The notes: generated by a model not told the origin, from the sequence alone. DNA of 64,000 bases from Aphodousia faecalis (GCA_018712705.1 DVGM01000009.1:7784-71783); one strand, 5' to 3'; positions 16,598-24,825 are shown, counted from the stretch's first letter. A program made the numbers and translations.

Positions 16598-17380
16598 ATG
16601 AAAAGAAGGACTTTATTGATGAGCAGTTCCATTATTCCCGCGGCTTTTGCCGCCGACGCCCTCGCAACACCGAGTGCACAAGATAGTCAATTGTCTAAGA
16701 TGGATCCAGATTTCTCAGCGATTGAAGACTACTTTCTTAAAAAAGAAATGCCGAAAGCCGGCGAAATGTCGGTTAAAAATCGCACCATGATCACTTTGGC
16801 TGCGCTGACAACCATCAGCGGCGTAACCCGTCTTCATCAGGCTACGGCGGATGCGCTCAAAGCCGGTATGTCTGTGGTAGAAATCAAAGAAACGCTTTAT
16901 CAGTGCGCCCCCTACATCGGTATTACTCGGGTTGAAAGTGCTCTCGTGGAAGTCAATGACGCATTGCAAAAGCTGGGACAAAATCCAATCCCAACTTCGC
17001 AAAGCACGGTCAATGAAACTACGCGCTTTGAAAAGGGACTCGCAGTGCAAAAGGGCATTTTTGGTAACGCCATTGACAAAATGCATGCGTCAACACCCGA
17101 AAATCAAGCCTATATCAGCAAACAGGCATTGACCGCCTACTGCTTCGGTGATTTCTACACACGCACAGGTCTTGACTTGAAAGCCCGCGAACTGATCACT
17201 TTCACCGCCATTATGTGTTTGGGCGGTTGTGAGCCACAGTTAAAAGCACACACGGCCGCCAACCTTTCTGTCGGCAACTCCAAACAGGATCTGATTGATA
17301 CCATTATGGTCGCCATGCCGTATATCGGTTTTCCAAGAACGCTAAACGCATTGGCTGTTGTTAACGAAATCGCCAAATAG
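16598..17380 (+). CDS. exported carboxymuconolactone decarboxylase family protein
   Basis: A 260-residue protein with a signal-peptide-like N-terminus (MKRRTLLMSSS, ending near the ALATPS sequence at about residues 20-25) and two carboxymuconolactone-decarboxylase-like domains (about 50-120 and 160-255). The first domain has an ECAPY-like motif as QCAPYIG, the second AMPYIGFPR. The AhpD-type Cys-x-x-Cys is not present, so peroxidase activity is doubtful. Secreted double-domain members are common next to AraC regulators. A strong AAGGAG site sets the start. Substrate unknown; the gene is probably controlled by the divergent AraC protein. Confidence 0.82.
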   Translation: MKRRTLLMSSSIIPAAFAADALATPSAQDSQLSKMDPDFSAIEDYFLKKEMPKAGEMSVKNRTMITLAALTTISGVTRLHQATADALKAGMSVVEIKETLYQCAPYIGITRVESALVEVNDALQKLGQNPIPTSQSTVNETTRFEKGLAVQKGIFGNAIDKMHASTPENQAYISKQALTAYCFGDFYTRTGLDLKARELITFTAIMCLGGCEPQLKAHTAANLSVGNSKQDLIDTIMVAMPYIGFPRTLNALAVVNEIAK

Positions 17381-17397
17381 TTTTCTTTTCGAGCTAG

Positions 17398-17424
17398 CGC
17401 CGGTACTCTGTGCCGGCGTTTGTG
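17398..17424 (+). terminator. terminator after CMD-family gene
   Basis: Stem CGCCGG/CCGGCG with a 9-nt loop and a short TTTGTG tail. Confidence 0.6.
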
Positions 17425-17609
17425 CAAATCTTTGTGTCATTTCTCAAATATTTGAAAATTTCATCTCAATTGAAATGGTTTATCCATTTGATTCCATTGA
17501 ATAAATTTCAGTTAACCAGGTATTCCTTAAAAATTTTTTAACAAGTTGAGAGAAGTATTTCCTAGTAACTTGAGATACTGAAAAGCAGAAGAAATGAGGA
17601 AAATGAATC

Positions 17610-17906
17610 ATGCCATTTCAGTTCAAAAGCGAAGAAGTCCATTGCATTATGAAAGCGTGCGAGAACCACACTTTTAGCGGTCCGAAGCCTGCTTGTTTAG
17701 CAAACTTAACTCAACGGTTGACTCTTTCGGCGAAAGAATTCCGAGACCTTGTCCGTTATCTCAAGAGCGTTGCGATGGCTGGTATTCACAATGGCACTGT
17801 TGGTTGCGGTTTGGCCTACCGCCAATACTTGATGAGTTCCTACAACGCCATGCGAGCGTTGGATATCTGCAATACGGTCAAAATGGCAAGCCTTCCTAGT
17901 CGCTAA
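17610..17906 (+). CDS. hypothetical protein, 98 residues
   Basis: I do not recognise this protein. It is small and soluble, with four cysteines (residues 12, 17, 29 and 66 by eye; one more near 86) and no membrane segment or signal peptide. A GAGGAAAA ribosome site lies 11 bases before the ATG, which supports translation. About 220 A/T-rich bases without a gene lie upstream. The gene ends 20 bases before the guanidine riboswitch of gdx, whose own -10-like TATACT (17913-17918) suggests separate transcription. It could be a real lineage-specific gene. Confidence 0.5.
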   Translation: MPFQFKSEEVHCIMKACENHTFSGPKPACLANLTQRLTLSAKEFRDLVRYLKSVAMAGIHNGTVGCGLAYRQYLMSSYNAMRALDICNTVKMASLPSR

Positions 17907-17924
17907 CTTTGTTATACTGCCAGG

Positions 17925-17973
17925 CAGCGGACGACCGCTCTTTGCACCATTGGGGACGGCCCCGGCTAAAGGA
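17925..17973 (+). ncRNA. guanidine-II riboswitch (mini-ykkC)
   Basis: Two hairpins with the diagnostic ACGR tetraloops: AGCGG-ACGA-CCGCT (17926-17939) and GGGG-ACGG-CCCC (17952-17963), separated by a 12-nt linker. The ribosome site AAGGA of gdx (around 17969-17973) follows the second hairpin within a few bases. In this class guanidinium binds the loops, the hairpins dock, and the ribosome site is freed. The gene it precedes is the classic target, the guanidinium exporter. A -10-like TATACT lies just upstream at 17913. Confidence 0.93.
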
Positions 17974-17980
17974 ATGACTT

Positions 17981-18295
17981 ATGGCCTGGCTGTCTTTATT
18001 TTTCGCCGGTTTAACTGAAATCGGCTGGGCAATCGCCCTTAAATACTCCCACGGTTTCACACGTCTCATCCCTTCAATCCTTGCGATTGGCGTGATGATT
18101 TTGAGTTTTTTCCTTCTTGCCCATTCCCTCAAAACGATCCCCATTGGTACGGCCTATGCGGTTTGGACCGGTATCGGTATTATGGGTACCGTCATCTTGG
18201 GAATTCTTTTATTTAACGAACCGGTGAGTTTTTGCCGGATTCTGTTCTTATCCATGATTCTGATCGGCATTGTCGGTCTTAAAGTCACTCAATAA
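17981..18295 (+). CDS. gdx: guanidinium exporter Gdx (SugE)
   Basis: A 104-residue small multidrug resistance protein with four transmembrane helices, the usual length for the family. Glu13 in the first helix (FFAGLTEIGW) is the essential proton- and substrate-binding residue. The motif ALKYSHGFTRLIPS and the segment GTAYAVWTGIG are typical of the SugE/Gdx branch rather than EmrE. Dual-topology dimers exchange guanidinium for protons across the inner membrane. The guanidine-II riboswitch just upstream confirms the substrate. The next gene follows by 11 bases and is probably in the same riboswitch-controlled transcript. Confidence 0.94.
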   Translation: MAWLSLFFAGLTEIGWAIALKYSHGFTRLIPSILAIGVMILSFFLLAHSLKTIPIGTAYAVWTGIGIMGTVILGILLFNEPVSFCRILFLSMILIGIVGLKVTQ

Positions 18296-18306
18296 GGAGC
18301 ATATCC

Positions 18307-18792
18307 ATGTTTCCCAACATGCGTCGCCACTTGCAGCAAATCTCTCAGGAACGATCAATTGATATTTTGAGAAAAACCACCAATGCAGTGTTGGCTATTT
18401 TTGACAACATCACGGGCTATGCGTACGCGGTACCTGTCAGTCCGGTCTACGACGAAGGGCACCTCTACATCCACAGTGCTCCGATGGGCCATAAAATTGC
18501 GGCTCTTAAAGCTAATCCCAAAGTATCGTTATGCGTCATTGAAAAAGATGAAATTCATCCTGAAACGCTCACAAGTTACTTTCGAAGCGTTATTGTTTTC
18601 GGCACCGCACGATTCGTTACCGATCCTAAGGAAAAACTCGCCGTTTTAGAAAAACTCGTCGATAAGTTTGCTCCGGATTATCGAAAAGAGGGAGAAGCCG
18701 AAGCCCATCAAAAACTTGCCTACGTTGCCATCATTGATATTGCCATCGAACACATAACCGGCAAAGAGGCTATTGAACTCGTAGAACATTAA
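18307..18792 (+). CDS. pyridoxamine 5'-phosphate oxidase-fold (NimA-like) flavoprotein
   Basis: A 161-residue split-barrel protein of the PNPOx-like superfamily. It has features of the 5-nitroimidazole-resistance (NimA-like) group: an N-terminal RRHLQQISQER helix, a GYAYAVPVSPVYDEGHLYIHSAP strand pair that lines the flavin site, and the HKIAAL segment. Such proteins bind FMN, F420 or haem and often act as reductases. It starts after AAGGAG, 11 bases behind gdx, so it is likely switched on by guanidine as well. Its role in guanidine handling is not established. A strong terminator follows. Confidence 0.8.
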   Translation: MFPNMRRHLQQISQERSIDILRKTTNAVLAIFDNITGYAYAVPVSPVYDEGHLYIHSAPMGHKIAALKANPKVSLCVIEKDEIHPETLTSYFRSVIVFGTARFVTDPKEKLAVLEKLVDKFAPDYRKEGEAEAHQKLAYVAIIDIAIEHITGKEAIELVEH

Positions 18793-18805
18793 CTCAAAAG
18801 GTAAA

Positions 18806-18841
18806 AGGCCGAGAAAGGAATCTCCCCTCTCGGCCTCTTTC
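18806..18841. terminator. bidirectional terminator between gdx operon and ABC operon
   Basis: 9-bp stem AGGCCGAGA/TCTCGGCCT with T-rich flanks on both strands, between convergent operons. Confidence 0.85.
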
Positions 18842-18858
18842 ATTAAGCGACGTTTTCT

Positions 18859-19578
18859 TTAGAGCACTTTCGACAAGAATGCTTTCGTACGATTGTGCTG
18901 TGGATTACTGAAGATCTGCTCTGGCGTTCCTTCTTCCACAACGCTGCCGCCATCCATGAAGATCACACGGTCACCCACTTCACGGGCAAAACCCATTTCG
19001 TGCGTAACGACCACCATGGTCATACCTTCTTTGGCCAACTGCTTCATCACATCAAGCACTTCTTTGACCATTTCCGGGTCCAAAGCAGAGGTCGGTTCAT
19101 CGAACAGTAAAGCCTTCGGACGCATCGCCAATGCGCGGGCAATAGCCACACGCTGTTTCTGACCGCCGGAGAGCTGAGAGGGGTATTGATCAGCCTTATT
19201 GCGCAAGCCCACCTTATCCAAAAGGCGGAACGCGATTTCTTCGGCTTTCTCTTTACTCATCTTACGAACCTGAATCGGAGCGAGTGTCAGATTTTGCAGC
19301 ACCGTCATATTTTCAAACAAATTGAAGTGCTGGAACACCATTCCGACTTCCGCGCGGATGTGGTCAATATTGGTTTTATCATCGACTTCTTCACCGGCGA
19401 TAAAAATCTTGCCTGCAGTCGGCTGCTCCAAATGCGTGATGCTACGCAAAAGCGTACTCTTACCAGAACCCGACGGACCGATGATCACCACCACTTCGCG
19501 CTCTTTGATCTCCATGTTCACACAAGGCAGAACGACATGATCGCCGAAGGCCTTTTTTAAGTCTTTAATTACGATCAT
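18859..19578 (-). CDS. polar amino acid ABC transporter ATP-binding protein
   Basis: A 239-residue ABC ATPase of the GlnQ/HisP type. Walker A GPSGSGKST, Q-loop in VFQHFNLFENMT, signature LSGGQKQRVAIARAL, Walker B ALLFDEPTSALDPE and the switch His in VVVTHEMGF are all present. It overlaps the permease gene by 14 bases, showing translational coupling. Last gene of a four-gene operon (binding protein, binding protein, permease, ATPase). It would power uptake of a polar amino acid; the substrate cannot be read from this subunit. Confidence 0.93.
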   Translation of the reverse strand: MIVIKDLKKAFGDHVVLPCVNMEIKEREVVVIIGPSGSGKSTLLRSITHLEQPTAGKIFIAGEEVDDKTNIDHIRAEVGMVFQHFNLFENMTVLQNLTLAPIQVRKMSKEKAEEIAFRLLDKVGLRNKADQYPSQLSGGQKQRVAIARALAMRPKALLFDEPTSALDPEMVKEVLDVMKQLAKEGMTMVVVTHEMGFAREVGDRVIFMDGGSVVEEGTPEQIFSNPQHNRTKAFLSKVL

Positions 19579-20227
19579 TTGACTTAAACCTCTTTTCCAA
19601 ATAAGCGACCAAACGGGTAATCGGCATGGTCATCAGTAAGTAAATCAATGCAACGGCAGTCCAAATTTCCATGGCACCGTACGTGCTGGCAATCACCAAC
19701 TGACCTTGACGAGTCAATTCTTCGAAACCAATCACGGACACCAAAGAAGAGTCCTTCAACATGGCGATAAATTCATTGCCAAGCGGCGGGATGATTCGCT
19801 TAAACGCTTGGGGAATGATGATAAAGCGCATCGTCTGAGACCAATTCAAGCCCAAAGAACGACCGGCTTCCATCTGACCCTTATCAATCGACTGAATACC
19901 GGCACGGAAGATTTCGGCAATGTAAGCGCTGCTGTTGATACTGCAAGCCACAATGGCCGCAATGAAGGGATCAATACGCGTCCCGATCAAAAGCGGCAAT
20001 GCAAAGTAGATCATAAAGATCTGAACCAAGAGTGGCGTGCCGCGCAAAAAGTCCACATAGACTTTTGCAGGAACTCTGAAAAAGGCTACACGGGAAATCT
20101 GGGCGATACCGATAAAAAGACCGAAGAATAACCCCAGGCCCACGCTGATCGCCGTAATCTGAACCGTGACGCACGCCCCTTGGAATAGCAAGGGAAGCGA
20201 GTCAATGATAAGTTGAAAGTCAAACAT
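19565..20227 (-). CDS. polar amino acid ABC transporter permease
   Basis: A 220-residue inner-membrane permease of the HisM/GlnP family with about five helices. The EAA loop motif is visible as EAGRSLGLNWSQTMRFIIIPQA (family core about residues 142-163), which docks the ATPase. An N-terminal ALLFQGACVTVQIT segment is typical of the family. It lies between the second binding-protein gene, 24 bases upstream, and the ATPase gene. Probably a homodimer in the transporter, since only one permease gene is present in this operon. Confidence 0.92.
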   Translation of the reverse strand: MFDFQLIIDSLPLLFQGACVTVQITAISVGLGLFFGLFIGIAQISRVAFFRVPAKVYVDFLRGTPLLVQIFMIYFALPLLIGTRIDPFIAAIVACSINSSAYIAEIFRAGIQSIDKGQMEAGRSLGLNWSQTMRFIIIPQAFKRIIPPLGNEFIAMLKDSSLVSVIGFEELTRQGQLVIASTYGAMEIWTAVALIYLLMTMPITRLVAYLEKRFKSNDRN

Positions 20228-20251
20228 TTTTTATTGTGTATTCTCTATGAA

Positions 20252-20989
20252 TTAATGAGCGCCAAACCACTTGGTGTAGATCTTGTCATAGACACCGTTG
20301 GCGCGAATGCGCTTAAGACCTTCGTTGAGTTTTTCAATGAGGGCCTTGTTGCCTTTTTTAACAGCCATGCCGTAATGCTCTGCATCGAAGACCTGAGGCA
20401 CAGTCGTGACTGTCTCATCACCGCGGCGGACCAAGTAATAGTCCACCACCGGCTTATCGTTAATCACAGCCGTACAGCCCTTTGTCTTTAATTCCATAAA
20501 GGCTTCCGTGATGCTGTTAAATTCGGTCACCTTGGCGTTTTTCACGCGCTTGGCCATCATGGCTCCTGTCGTACCGATCTGTGCACACAAACGTTGGCCT
20601 TCAAGGCTTTCAAAATTTGTGTACTTTTTGGCATCTTCCTTGCGCACCATGATCACAAGGCCGGACTGATAGTAGGGATCGGTGAAATCCACCCTCTTTT
20701 GGCGCTCCGGCGTAATCGTCATGGCGGCAACCGTCACATCGATGATTCCGGTTTGAAGCGACGGAATCAAGGCATCGAAACCCATGTTGTGCACACGCAC
20801 TTCATCGCCCATTTCCTTGGCAACCGCTTCAATAATTTCCATGTCAAAACCAGTCAATTGCTTTGTTTGTTCATCCATGAATTCAAACGGTGCAAACGTT
20901 GCTTCAGTTCCAACACTGATTGTTGCCGCTTGAGCGCTTGTAGCTAAAGCAGCTCCGACAGCCAACGAGAGTAAAAATTTCTTCATCAT
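20252..20989 (-). CDS. amino acid ABC transporter substrate-binding protein
   Basis: A 245-residue periplasmic binding protein. A signal peptide (MMKKFLLSLAVGAALATSAQA) covers about residues 1-21. The bacterial extracellular solute-binding family 3 fold is shown by GTEATFAPFEF, TGFDMEIIEAV, DALIPSLQTG and YYQSGLVIMV. It starts after AGGA. It is a close paralog of the next upstream gene, with the same length, the same central motifs and the same FGAH/FGAQ ending, so this operon carries two binding proteins for one permease-ATPase pair. The ligand is probably a polar or cationic amino acid. Confidence 0.91.
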   Translation of the reverse strand: MMKKFLLSLAVGAALATSAQAATISVGTEATFAPFEFMDEQTKQLTGFDMEIIEAVAKEMGDEVRVHNMGFDALIPSLQTGIIDVTVAAMTITPERQKRVDFTDPYYQSGLVIMVRKEDAKKYTNFESLEGQRLCAQIGTTGAMMAKRVKNAKVTEFNSITEAFMELKTKGCTAVINDKPVVDYYLVRRGDETVTTVPQVFDAEHYGMAVKKGNKALIEKLNEGLKRIRANGVYDKIYTKWFGAH

Positions 20990-21030
20990 TTTCTAATCCT
21001 TTCTACCATCCGGCAGGCTCTCACCCATCT

Positions 21031-21783
21031 TTATTTTTGGGCGCCAAACCACTTGGTATAGATCTTATCGTACTCGCCACTGGCCTTGATCTTTTCAAGA
21101 CCGGCGTTTAACCAATCGGCAAGCTTCTGGTTGTTCTTTGCCACTGCGATACCATAATCTTCAGCCGACAAGGTTTCAGGCAAACGGTACACACCTTTAG
21201 TGCCGCGACGAGCCATATAGTAATCCATAACAGGCTTGTCATGCACAACGGCATCACATCCGCCCGATTGCAATTCCATGAAAGTTTCCGGAGCGTTGTT
21301 GAATTCCTTCACATTCTTGCCGGAGAATTTGCGAGCAGTGATTGCACCGGTTGTACCGATTTGAGCACACAGGGTCTTGCCCTTAACACTATCAATCGTG
21401 GTGTACTTACCTTTATCGGCTTCACGAACCATCACCGCCAAACCCGATTGATAATAGGGCGTTGAGAAAAGAACACGACGCTTACGTTGATCGGTAATGG
21501 TGATGCCGGACATGGCGATATCAATGGCTCCTGTTTGAAGAGAGGGAATAAGACCATCAAAGGGAACGTTGTGTAATTTCACCTCTGCGCCCTGAGCTTT
21601 GGCAATCGCCACAATCAATTCCATTTCAAAGCCGGCCGGCTGATTGTTTTCGTCCACGTATTCAAACGGAGCAAAAGCCATGTTTGAGCCCACGTTGTAA
21701 ACTTCGGCAGCCTGTGCCTGAGCCATCACACCGGCAGCAGCCAAAATAGCCGCCATCGCAGTCATTTTTGCTTTAAAGGTCAT
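21031..21783 (-). CDS. amino acid ABC transporter substrate-binding protein (first gene of operon)
   Basis: A 250-residue periplasmic binding protein with a signal peptide ending at AQAQA (about residues 22-26) and a family 3 fold (GSNMAFAPFEY, AGFEMELIVAI, DGLIPSLQTGAIDIAMSG). A GGAGA site precedes the ATG. It leads the ABC operon and is a paralog of the gene at 20252. Differences in the pocket region (for example SGITITDQRKRRVLFS against AAMTITPERQKRVDFT) suggest they bind different but related amino acids. The 620 bases upstream are A/T-rich and hold no gene. Confidence 0.91.
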   Translation of the reverse strand: MTFKAKMTAMAAILAAAGVMAQAQAAEVYNVGSNMAFAPFEYVDENNQPAGFEMELIVAIAKAQGAEVKLHNVPFDGLIPSLQTGAIDIAMSGITITDQRKRRVLFSTPYYQSGLAVMVREADKGKYTTIDSVKGKTLCAQIGTTGAITARKFSGKNVKEFNNAPETFMELQSGGCDAVVHDKPVMDYYMARRGTKGVYRLPETLSAEDYGIAVAKNNQKLADWLNAGLEKIKASGEYDKIYTKWFGAQK

Positions 21784-22408
21784 TTTCTATCTCCTATGAG
21801 CATTTACCGGTGATTCGGTCTTACCGTTTTTGTCGCGCGCCGTCACCGCCAGTCCGTTTATTCGGTACAAAAAGAGCCACCGCTCAAGTTGTGAGGAGAC
21901 AGTTTATTGATTCAATCTATTTAAACAAACCCCTTCAATTAATTCTGCCTTTTATCAATAGTCGAAAACACTCAACAAAAAGCCGACAATAAACATGATT
22001 AAAACAACATTCTTCGGCAATACCTTGAAAAAATCAGCATTCATTTTCAATTGCGATTCAAGAGCAAGGATATCGCTAAAGAAACTTGTTTCCCGTTTTT
22101 GAGAGTTATCGCTTCCAATTACTTAATTTTCCTTAAAAAATTATCGGATATTTTCTTTTAAAGAACCTTGTATAGCTTAAATATCCTTTAAATATCAGAT
22201 AGTTGGTTAAATTTCAATTTTTTATCACCTACATTTTTTTGCTTTATTTTTGTCGACTAATTTTTTCTTTGAGTTAGCTCAAAGTTTCTGTTTTTCTGAA
22301 AAAAGGAACCTAGGTCAAACGAACTATGCACAGTCAAAGGAATCCGATTAGACTCTACTGTTCATTACTACAAATAAATAGCATCCCTCAATGTCAAGGA
22401 GTTTTTCC
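21784..22408. other. A/T-rich intergenic region without a supported gene
   Basis: About 625 bases between the divergent ABC operon and pyridoxal-kinase-like gene. No ORF has both a ribosome site and coding character. The one clear structure is the palindrome at 22267-22284. Confidence 0.6.
22267..22284. promoter_or_regulatory. CTTTGAG-TTAG-CTCAAAG palindrome
   Basis: A perfect 7-bp inverted repeat with 4-bp centre. The inner TTGAG-N4-CTCAA has the spacing of Crp/Fnr-family sites (TTGAT-N4-ATCAA), with one changed base per half. As RNA it could also fold as a terminator, since TTTCTGTTTTT follows. Confidence 0.35.
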
Positions 22409-23251
22409 ATGGCTACAAAAAGAGTTTTGGCAATTCATGATCTTTGTTCATTCGGTCGCTGCTCACTGACAGCGGCCATCCCGGTGATTTCTGCAATGGG
22501 CGCTCAAGTTTGTCCGTTTCCCACTGCCATTTTCAGCAATAACTTTACTTATGGCGACTTCACCTTCTCCGATTTCAGCTCAAAAATGAGCACTTTTATG
22601 GACAAGTGGCAAAAACTCGGCCTTACCTATGACTGTATTTACAGCGGTTTTTTAGCCGATGTTGGTCAAATTGAAATCGTCAAAGAAGCAATCGCCCGCT
22701 TCGCCCGTTTAAATTCAAAAAACGTTCTTGTCGTTGTGGATCCTGCAATGGGCGATGATGGCGCTCTTTACCCAACATTAAATTCTGAATTTGTCACGCA
22801 CATGCGCGCTTTGACAAAAGAAGCCGATGTCATCACCCCCAATTACACGGAAGCCTGTTTATTGCTTGATCAACCCTACAATTCGACGGCTCCCGACCAT
22901 GACACCTTGCAAAACATTTGTCGCACGCTTGCCAGTGGTCATCAAAAACAAAAAGTTGTCATCACCAGTGTTCCGGCTGAAGAAGGACAAATTAAGGTGG
23001 CGTGCTACGACGCAGAGACTGGTGCTTATCACGACTTCAGTACGCCGCGCATTCCTTTTGCGACCTGCGGAACAGGCGATTTATTCACAAGTGTTTTAAC
23101 TGGAGCCATGCTTCAAGGGAAATCCTTAAACGAAGCCGTGTTACTCGCCATGAAGTTTGTGAGTCTTGCGATTGACTACACCTACAAGTCCGGCAGCGAC
23201 TATCGGGAAGGCGTTCAGGTTGAACCCTGCTTGAAGCACTTGTTTGACTAA
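22409..23251 (+). CDS. pyridoxamine/pyridoxal kinase family protein
   Basis: A 280-residue ribokinase-superfamily protein resembling the PdxY/PdxK group. It has an N-terminal HDLCSFGRCSLTAAIPV segment, VVVDPAMGDDG in the middle, TPNYTEACLL, and the anion hole and catalytic Asp in FATCGTGDLFTSVL. It would phosphorylate a B6 vitamer with ATP. The ATG at 22409 is chosen because AAGGAG lies seven bases before it; an ATG at 22391 overlaps that site. It is convergent with dacB, 14 bases apart. Similarity to hydroxymethylpyrimidine kinases leaves the exact substrate open. Confidence 0.84.
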   Translation: MATKRVLAIHDLCSFGRCSLTAAIPVISAMGAQVCPFPTAIFSNNFTYGDFTFSDFSSKMSTFMDKWQKLGLTYDCIYSGFLADVGQIEIVKEAIARFARLNSKNVLVVVDPAMGDDGALYPTLNSEFVTHMRALTKEADVITPNYTEACLLLDQPYNSTAPDHDTLQNICRTLASGHQKQKVVITSVPAEEGQIKVACYDAETGAYHDFSTPRIPFATCGTGDLFTSVLTGAMLQGKSLNEAVLLAMKFVSLAIDYTYKSGSDYREGVQVEPCLKHLFD

Positions 23252-23265
23252 ATTGGTTGGTCTTT

Positions 23266-24684
23266 TTAACCGTTGAAATAAATCCATTCGATCAAGCGAT
23301 CAATGGGAGCATCCGTCTTGGTGGCATTTTTCCCCTGGACAACGGCGTAAAGCGCGTATCGCTTACCGCTTCTTGCCTGCACCATGCCACCGGCGGATTT
23401 CACATTATTAAGTAACCCCGTTTTGATGTAGGCATGGCCAGGAGCCACCTGACGCTTAGACATCGTGCCATCCGTTGCCGATATGGGAAATGATGAAATC
23501 CACTCCGGCATTCTGACGCTCCTCCAACCATAGGCAATCAGTTTAGTCATCGCATGCGCCGTTACCCGACTTTTGCGAGATAGTCCCGATCCATTATCCA
23601 AAGTGATTTCACCTGGCGTCGTTTTAACGGCCAAAGTTAACCACTGCTCAACGATTTTTCGTGCATGAGAATAGCTCGCCGGCACTTGCGGACTGTCCTT
23701 AGCCGCCATTGTCAGCAAAAGATGTTTAGCAAAAACGTTATTGCTGAATTTATTGGTAAGTTTTACAAGCGTTCCTAAATCGTCCGACCAGGCATCAAAT
23801 AAGAGCTGCGCCGCTTCAGGAACACCCCCTTCAATAACCTTTCCATCCCAAGCTAATCCGACTTGACGAGAGATGGTCTTCATATAAATCTGCCAATACG
23901 AATTGGCATCCGGTACGAGATAAGCCAGGATTTTTTCATCACACCCCGCGGGCAAAGCCCCTTCAAACTGGGGAGACCATGGATTTTCTATATCCAATTC
24001 CAAAGCCTGACGCCATTGCACACAGGCTTTGCGTCGAGCTAACGGAACCGATACCGGAACTTCAAGTCCATCCACTTGAGGCGAGACGGTAACAAGTGCT
24101 CGCCTTTGCTCTTTTTGAGGCGTCAGGGTCAGCGCAATAGAACGGTAGTTTAAAAGCGCCGCATCCGCCGGCGCGGTATAAGGGCGATCCCAATCCTCTT
24201 CAAATTCAGGATCTTGCTTATCTTTTTCAAAGTACGAGCGATCAATAACAACGTCTCCTGCGATATGGTTAATCCCCATGGACTTTAGACGCGATAGGTC
24301 TCTCCACAAATTTTCAACCACATATTTAGGATCGCCCCCTCCCTTAATAAAAAGGGTTCCGATTAAAACGCCGTCTGAAATTTCCCCTGTGTAATAAAAC
24401 GAGGTTTTCCAACGCCAATCCGGCCCCAAAAATTCCAAAGCCGCCAACGTTGTTACCATTTTTTCAGTTGAGGCGGGAATAACCTTGACTCGATCTCGCC
24501 AATTTAAAGAAAGCCGCCCCCCGTCCAAAGCTACCACGCTGGCAGCCATCTGATTCTTCTCTAGATTCTCAGACCGTAAAGCATCTGAAACTGTAGGTGG
24601 CAAAAAATTTTGCGCCCAAGCCATTTCCATTACAAAACAACAAGTTAACAATGAAATAAAGCTTGAGAAAGTAAAATTTTTCAT
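23266..24684 (-). CDS. dacB: D-alanyl-D-alanine carboxypeptidase/endopeptidase (PBP4, DacB)
   Basis: A 472-residue class C low-molecular-weight penicillin-binding protein (peptidase S13). A signal peptide spans about residues 1-25. The catalytic motifs are SxxK as STEK (Ser72, Lys75), SxN as SNN in KFSNNVFAKH, and KTG in YIKTGLLNN. The large insert between SxxK and SNN is typical for PBP4. It trims and cleaves peptidoglycan cross-links in the periplasm. It is divergent from groESL, whose heat-shock promoter begins just upstream of this gene. Confidence 0.93.
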   Translation of the reverse strand: MKNFTFSSFISLLTCCFVMEMAWAQNFLPPTVSDALRSENLEKNQMAASVVALDGGRLSLNWRDRVKVIPASTEKMVTTLAALEFLGPDWRWKTSFYYTGEISDGVLIGTLFIKGGGDPKYVVENLWRDLSRLKSMGINHIAGDVVIDRSYFEKDKQDPEFEEDWDRPYTAPADAALLNYRSIALTLTPQKEQRRALVTVSPQVDGLEVPVSVPLARRKACVQWRQALELDIENPWSPQFEGALPAGCDEKILAYLVPDANSYWQIYMKTISRQVGLAWDGKVIEGGVPEAAQLLFDAWSDDLGTLVKLTNKFSNNVFAKHLLLTMAAKDSPQVPASYSHARKIVEQWLTLAVKTTPGEITLDNGSGLSRKSRVTAHAMTKLIAYGWRSVRMPEWISSFPISATDGTMSKRQVAPGHAYIKTGLLNNVKSAGGMVQARSGKRYALYAVVQGKNATKTDAPIDRLIEWIYFNG

Positions 24685-24701
24685 CTTTTTTAGCCTATCC
24701 C

Positions 24702-24729
24702 CTTGAAATAGAAAAAAGCATCCCCATAT
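24702..24729 (+). promoter_or_regulatory. sigma-32 heat-shock promoter of groESL
   Basis: CTTGAAA (24702-24708) and CCCCATAT (24722-24729) separated by 13 bp match the RpoH consensus closely. The -35 lies in one arm of a perfect 10-bp inverted repeat (CCCCTTGAAA at 24699 and TTTCAAGGGG at 24740). Confidence 0.9.
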
Positions 24730-24805
24730 GAAGCATTAGTTTCAAGGGGGAAATGGTTCGGTTGCGCATATTGTCCCGCAATCGAAAAGAAATTTCCCAA
24801 AAATT

Positions 24806-24825
24806 GACCCAGAATGGGTCTTTTT
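24806..24825 (+). terminator. terminator-like hairpin in the groES leader
   Basis: GACCC-AGAAT-GGGTC followed by TTTTT, inside the 5' untranslated region of groES. It is nested in an outer pairing of CAAAAATTGA with TCGATTTTTG. It could end upstream read-through or attenuate groESL. Confidence 0.45.
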
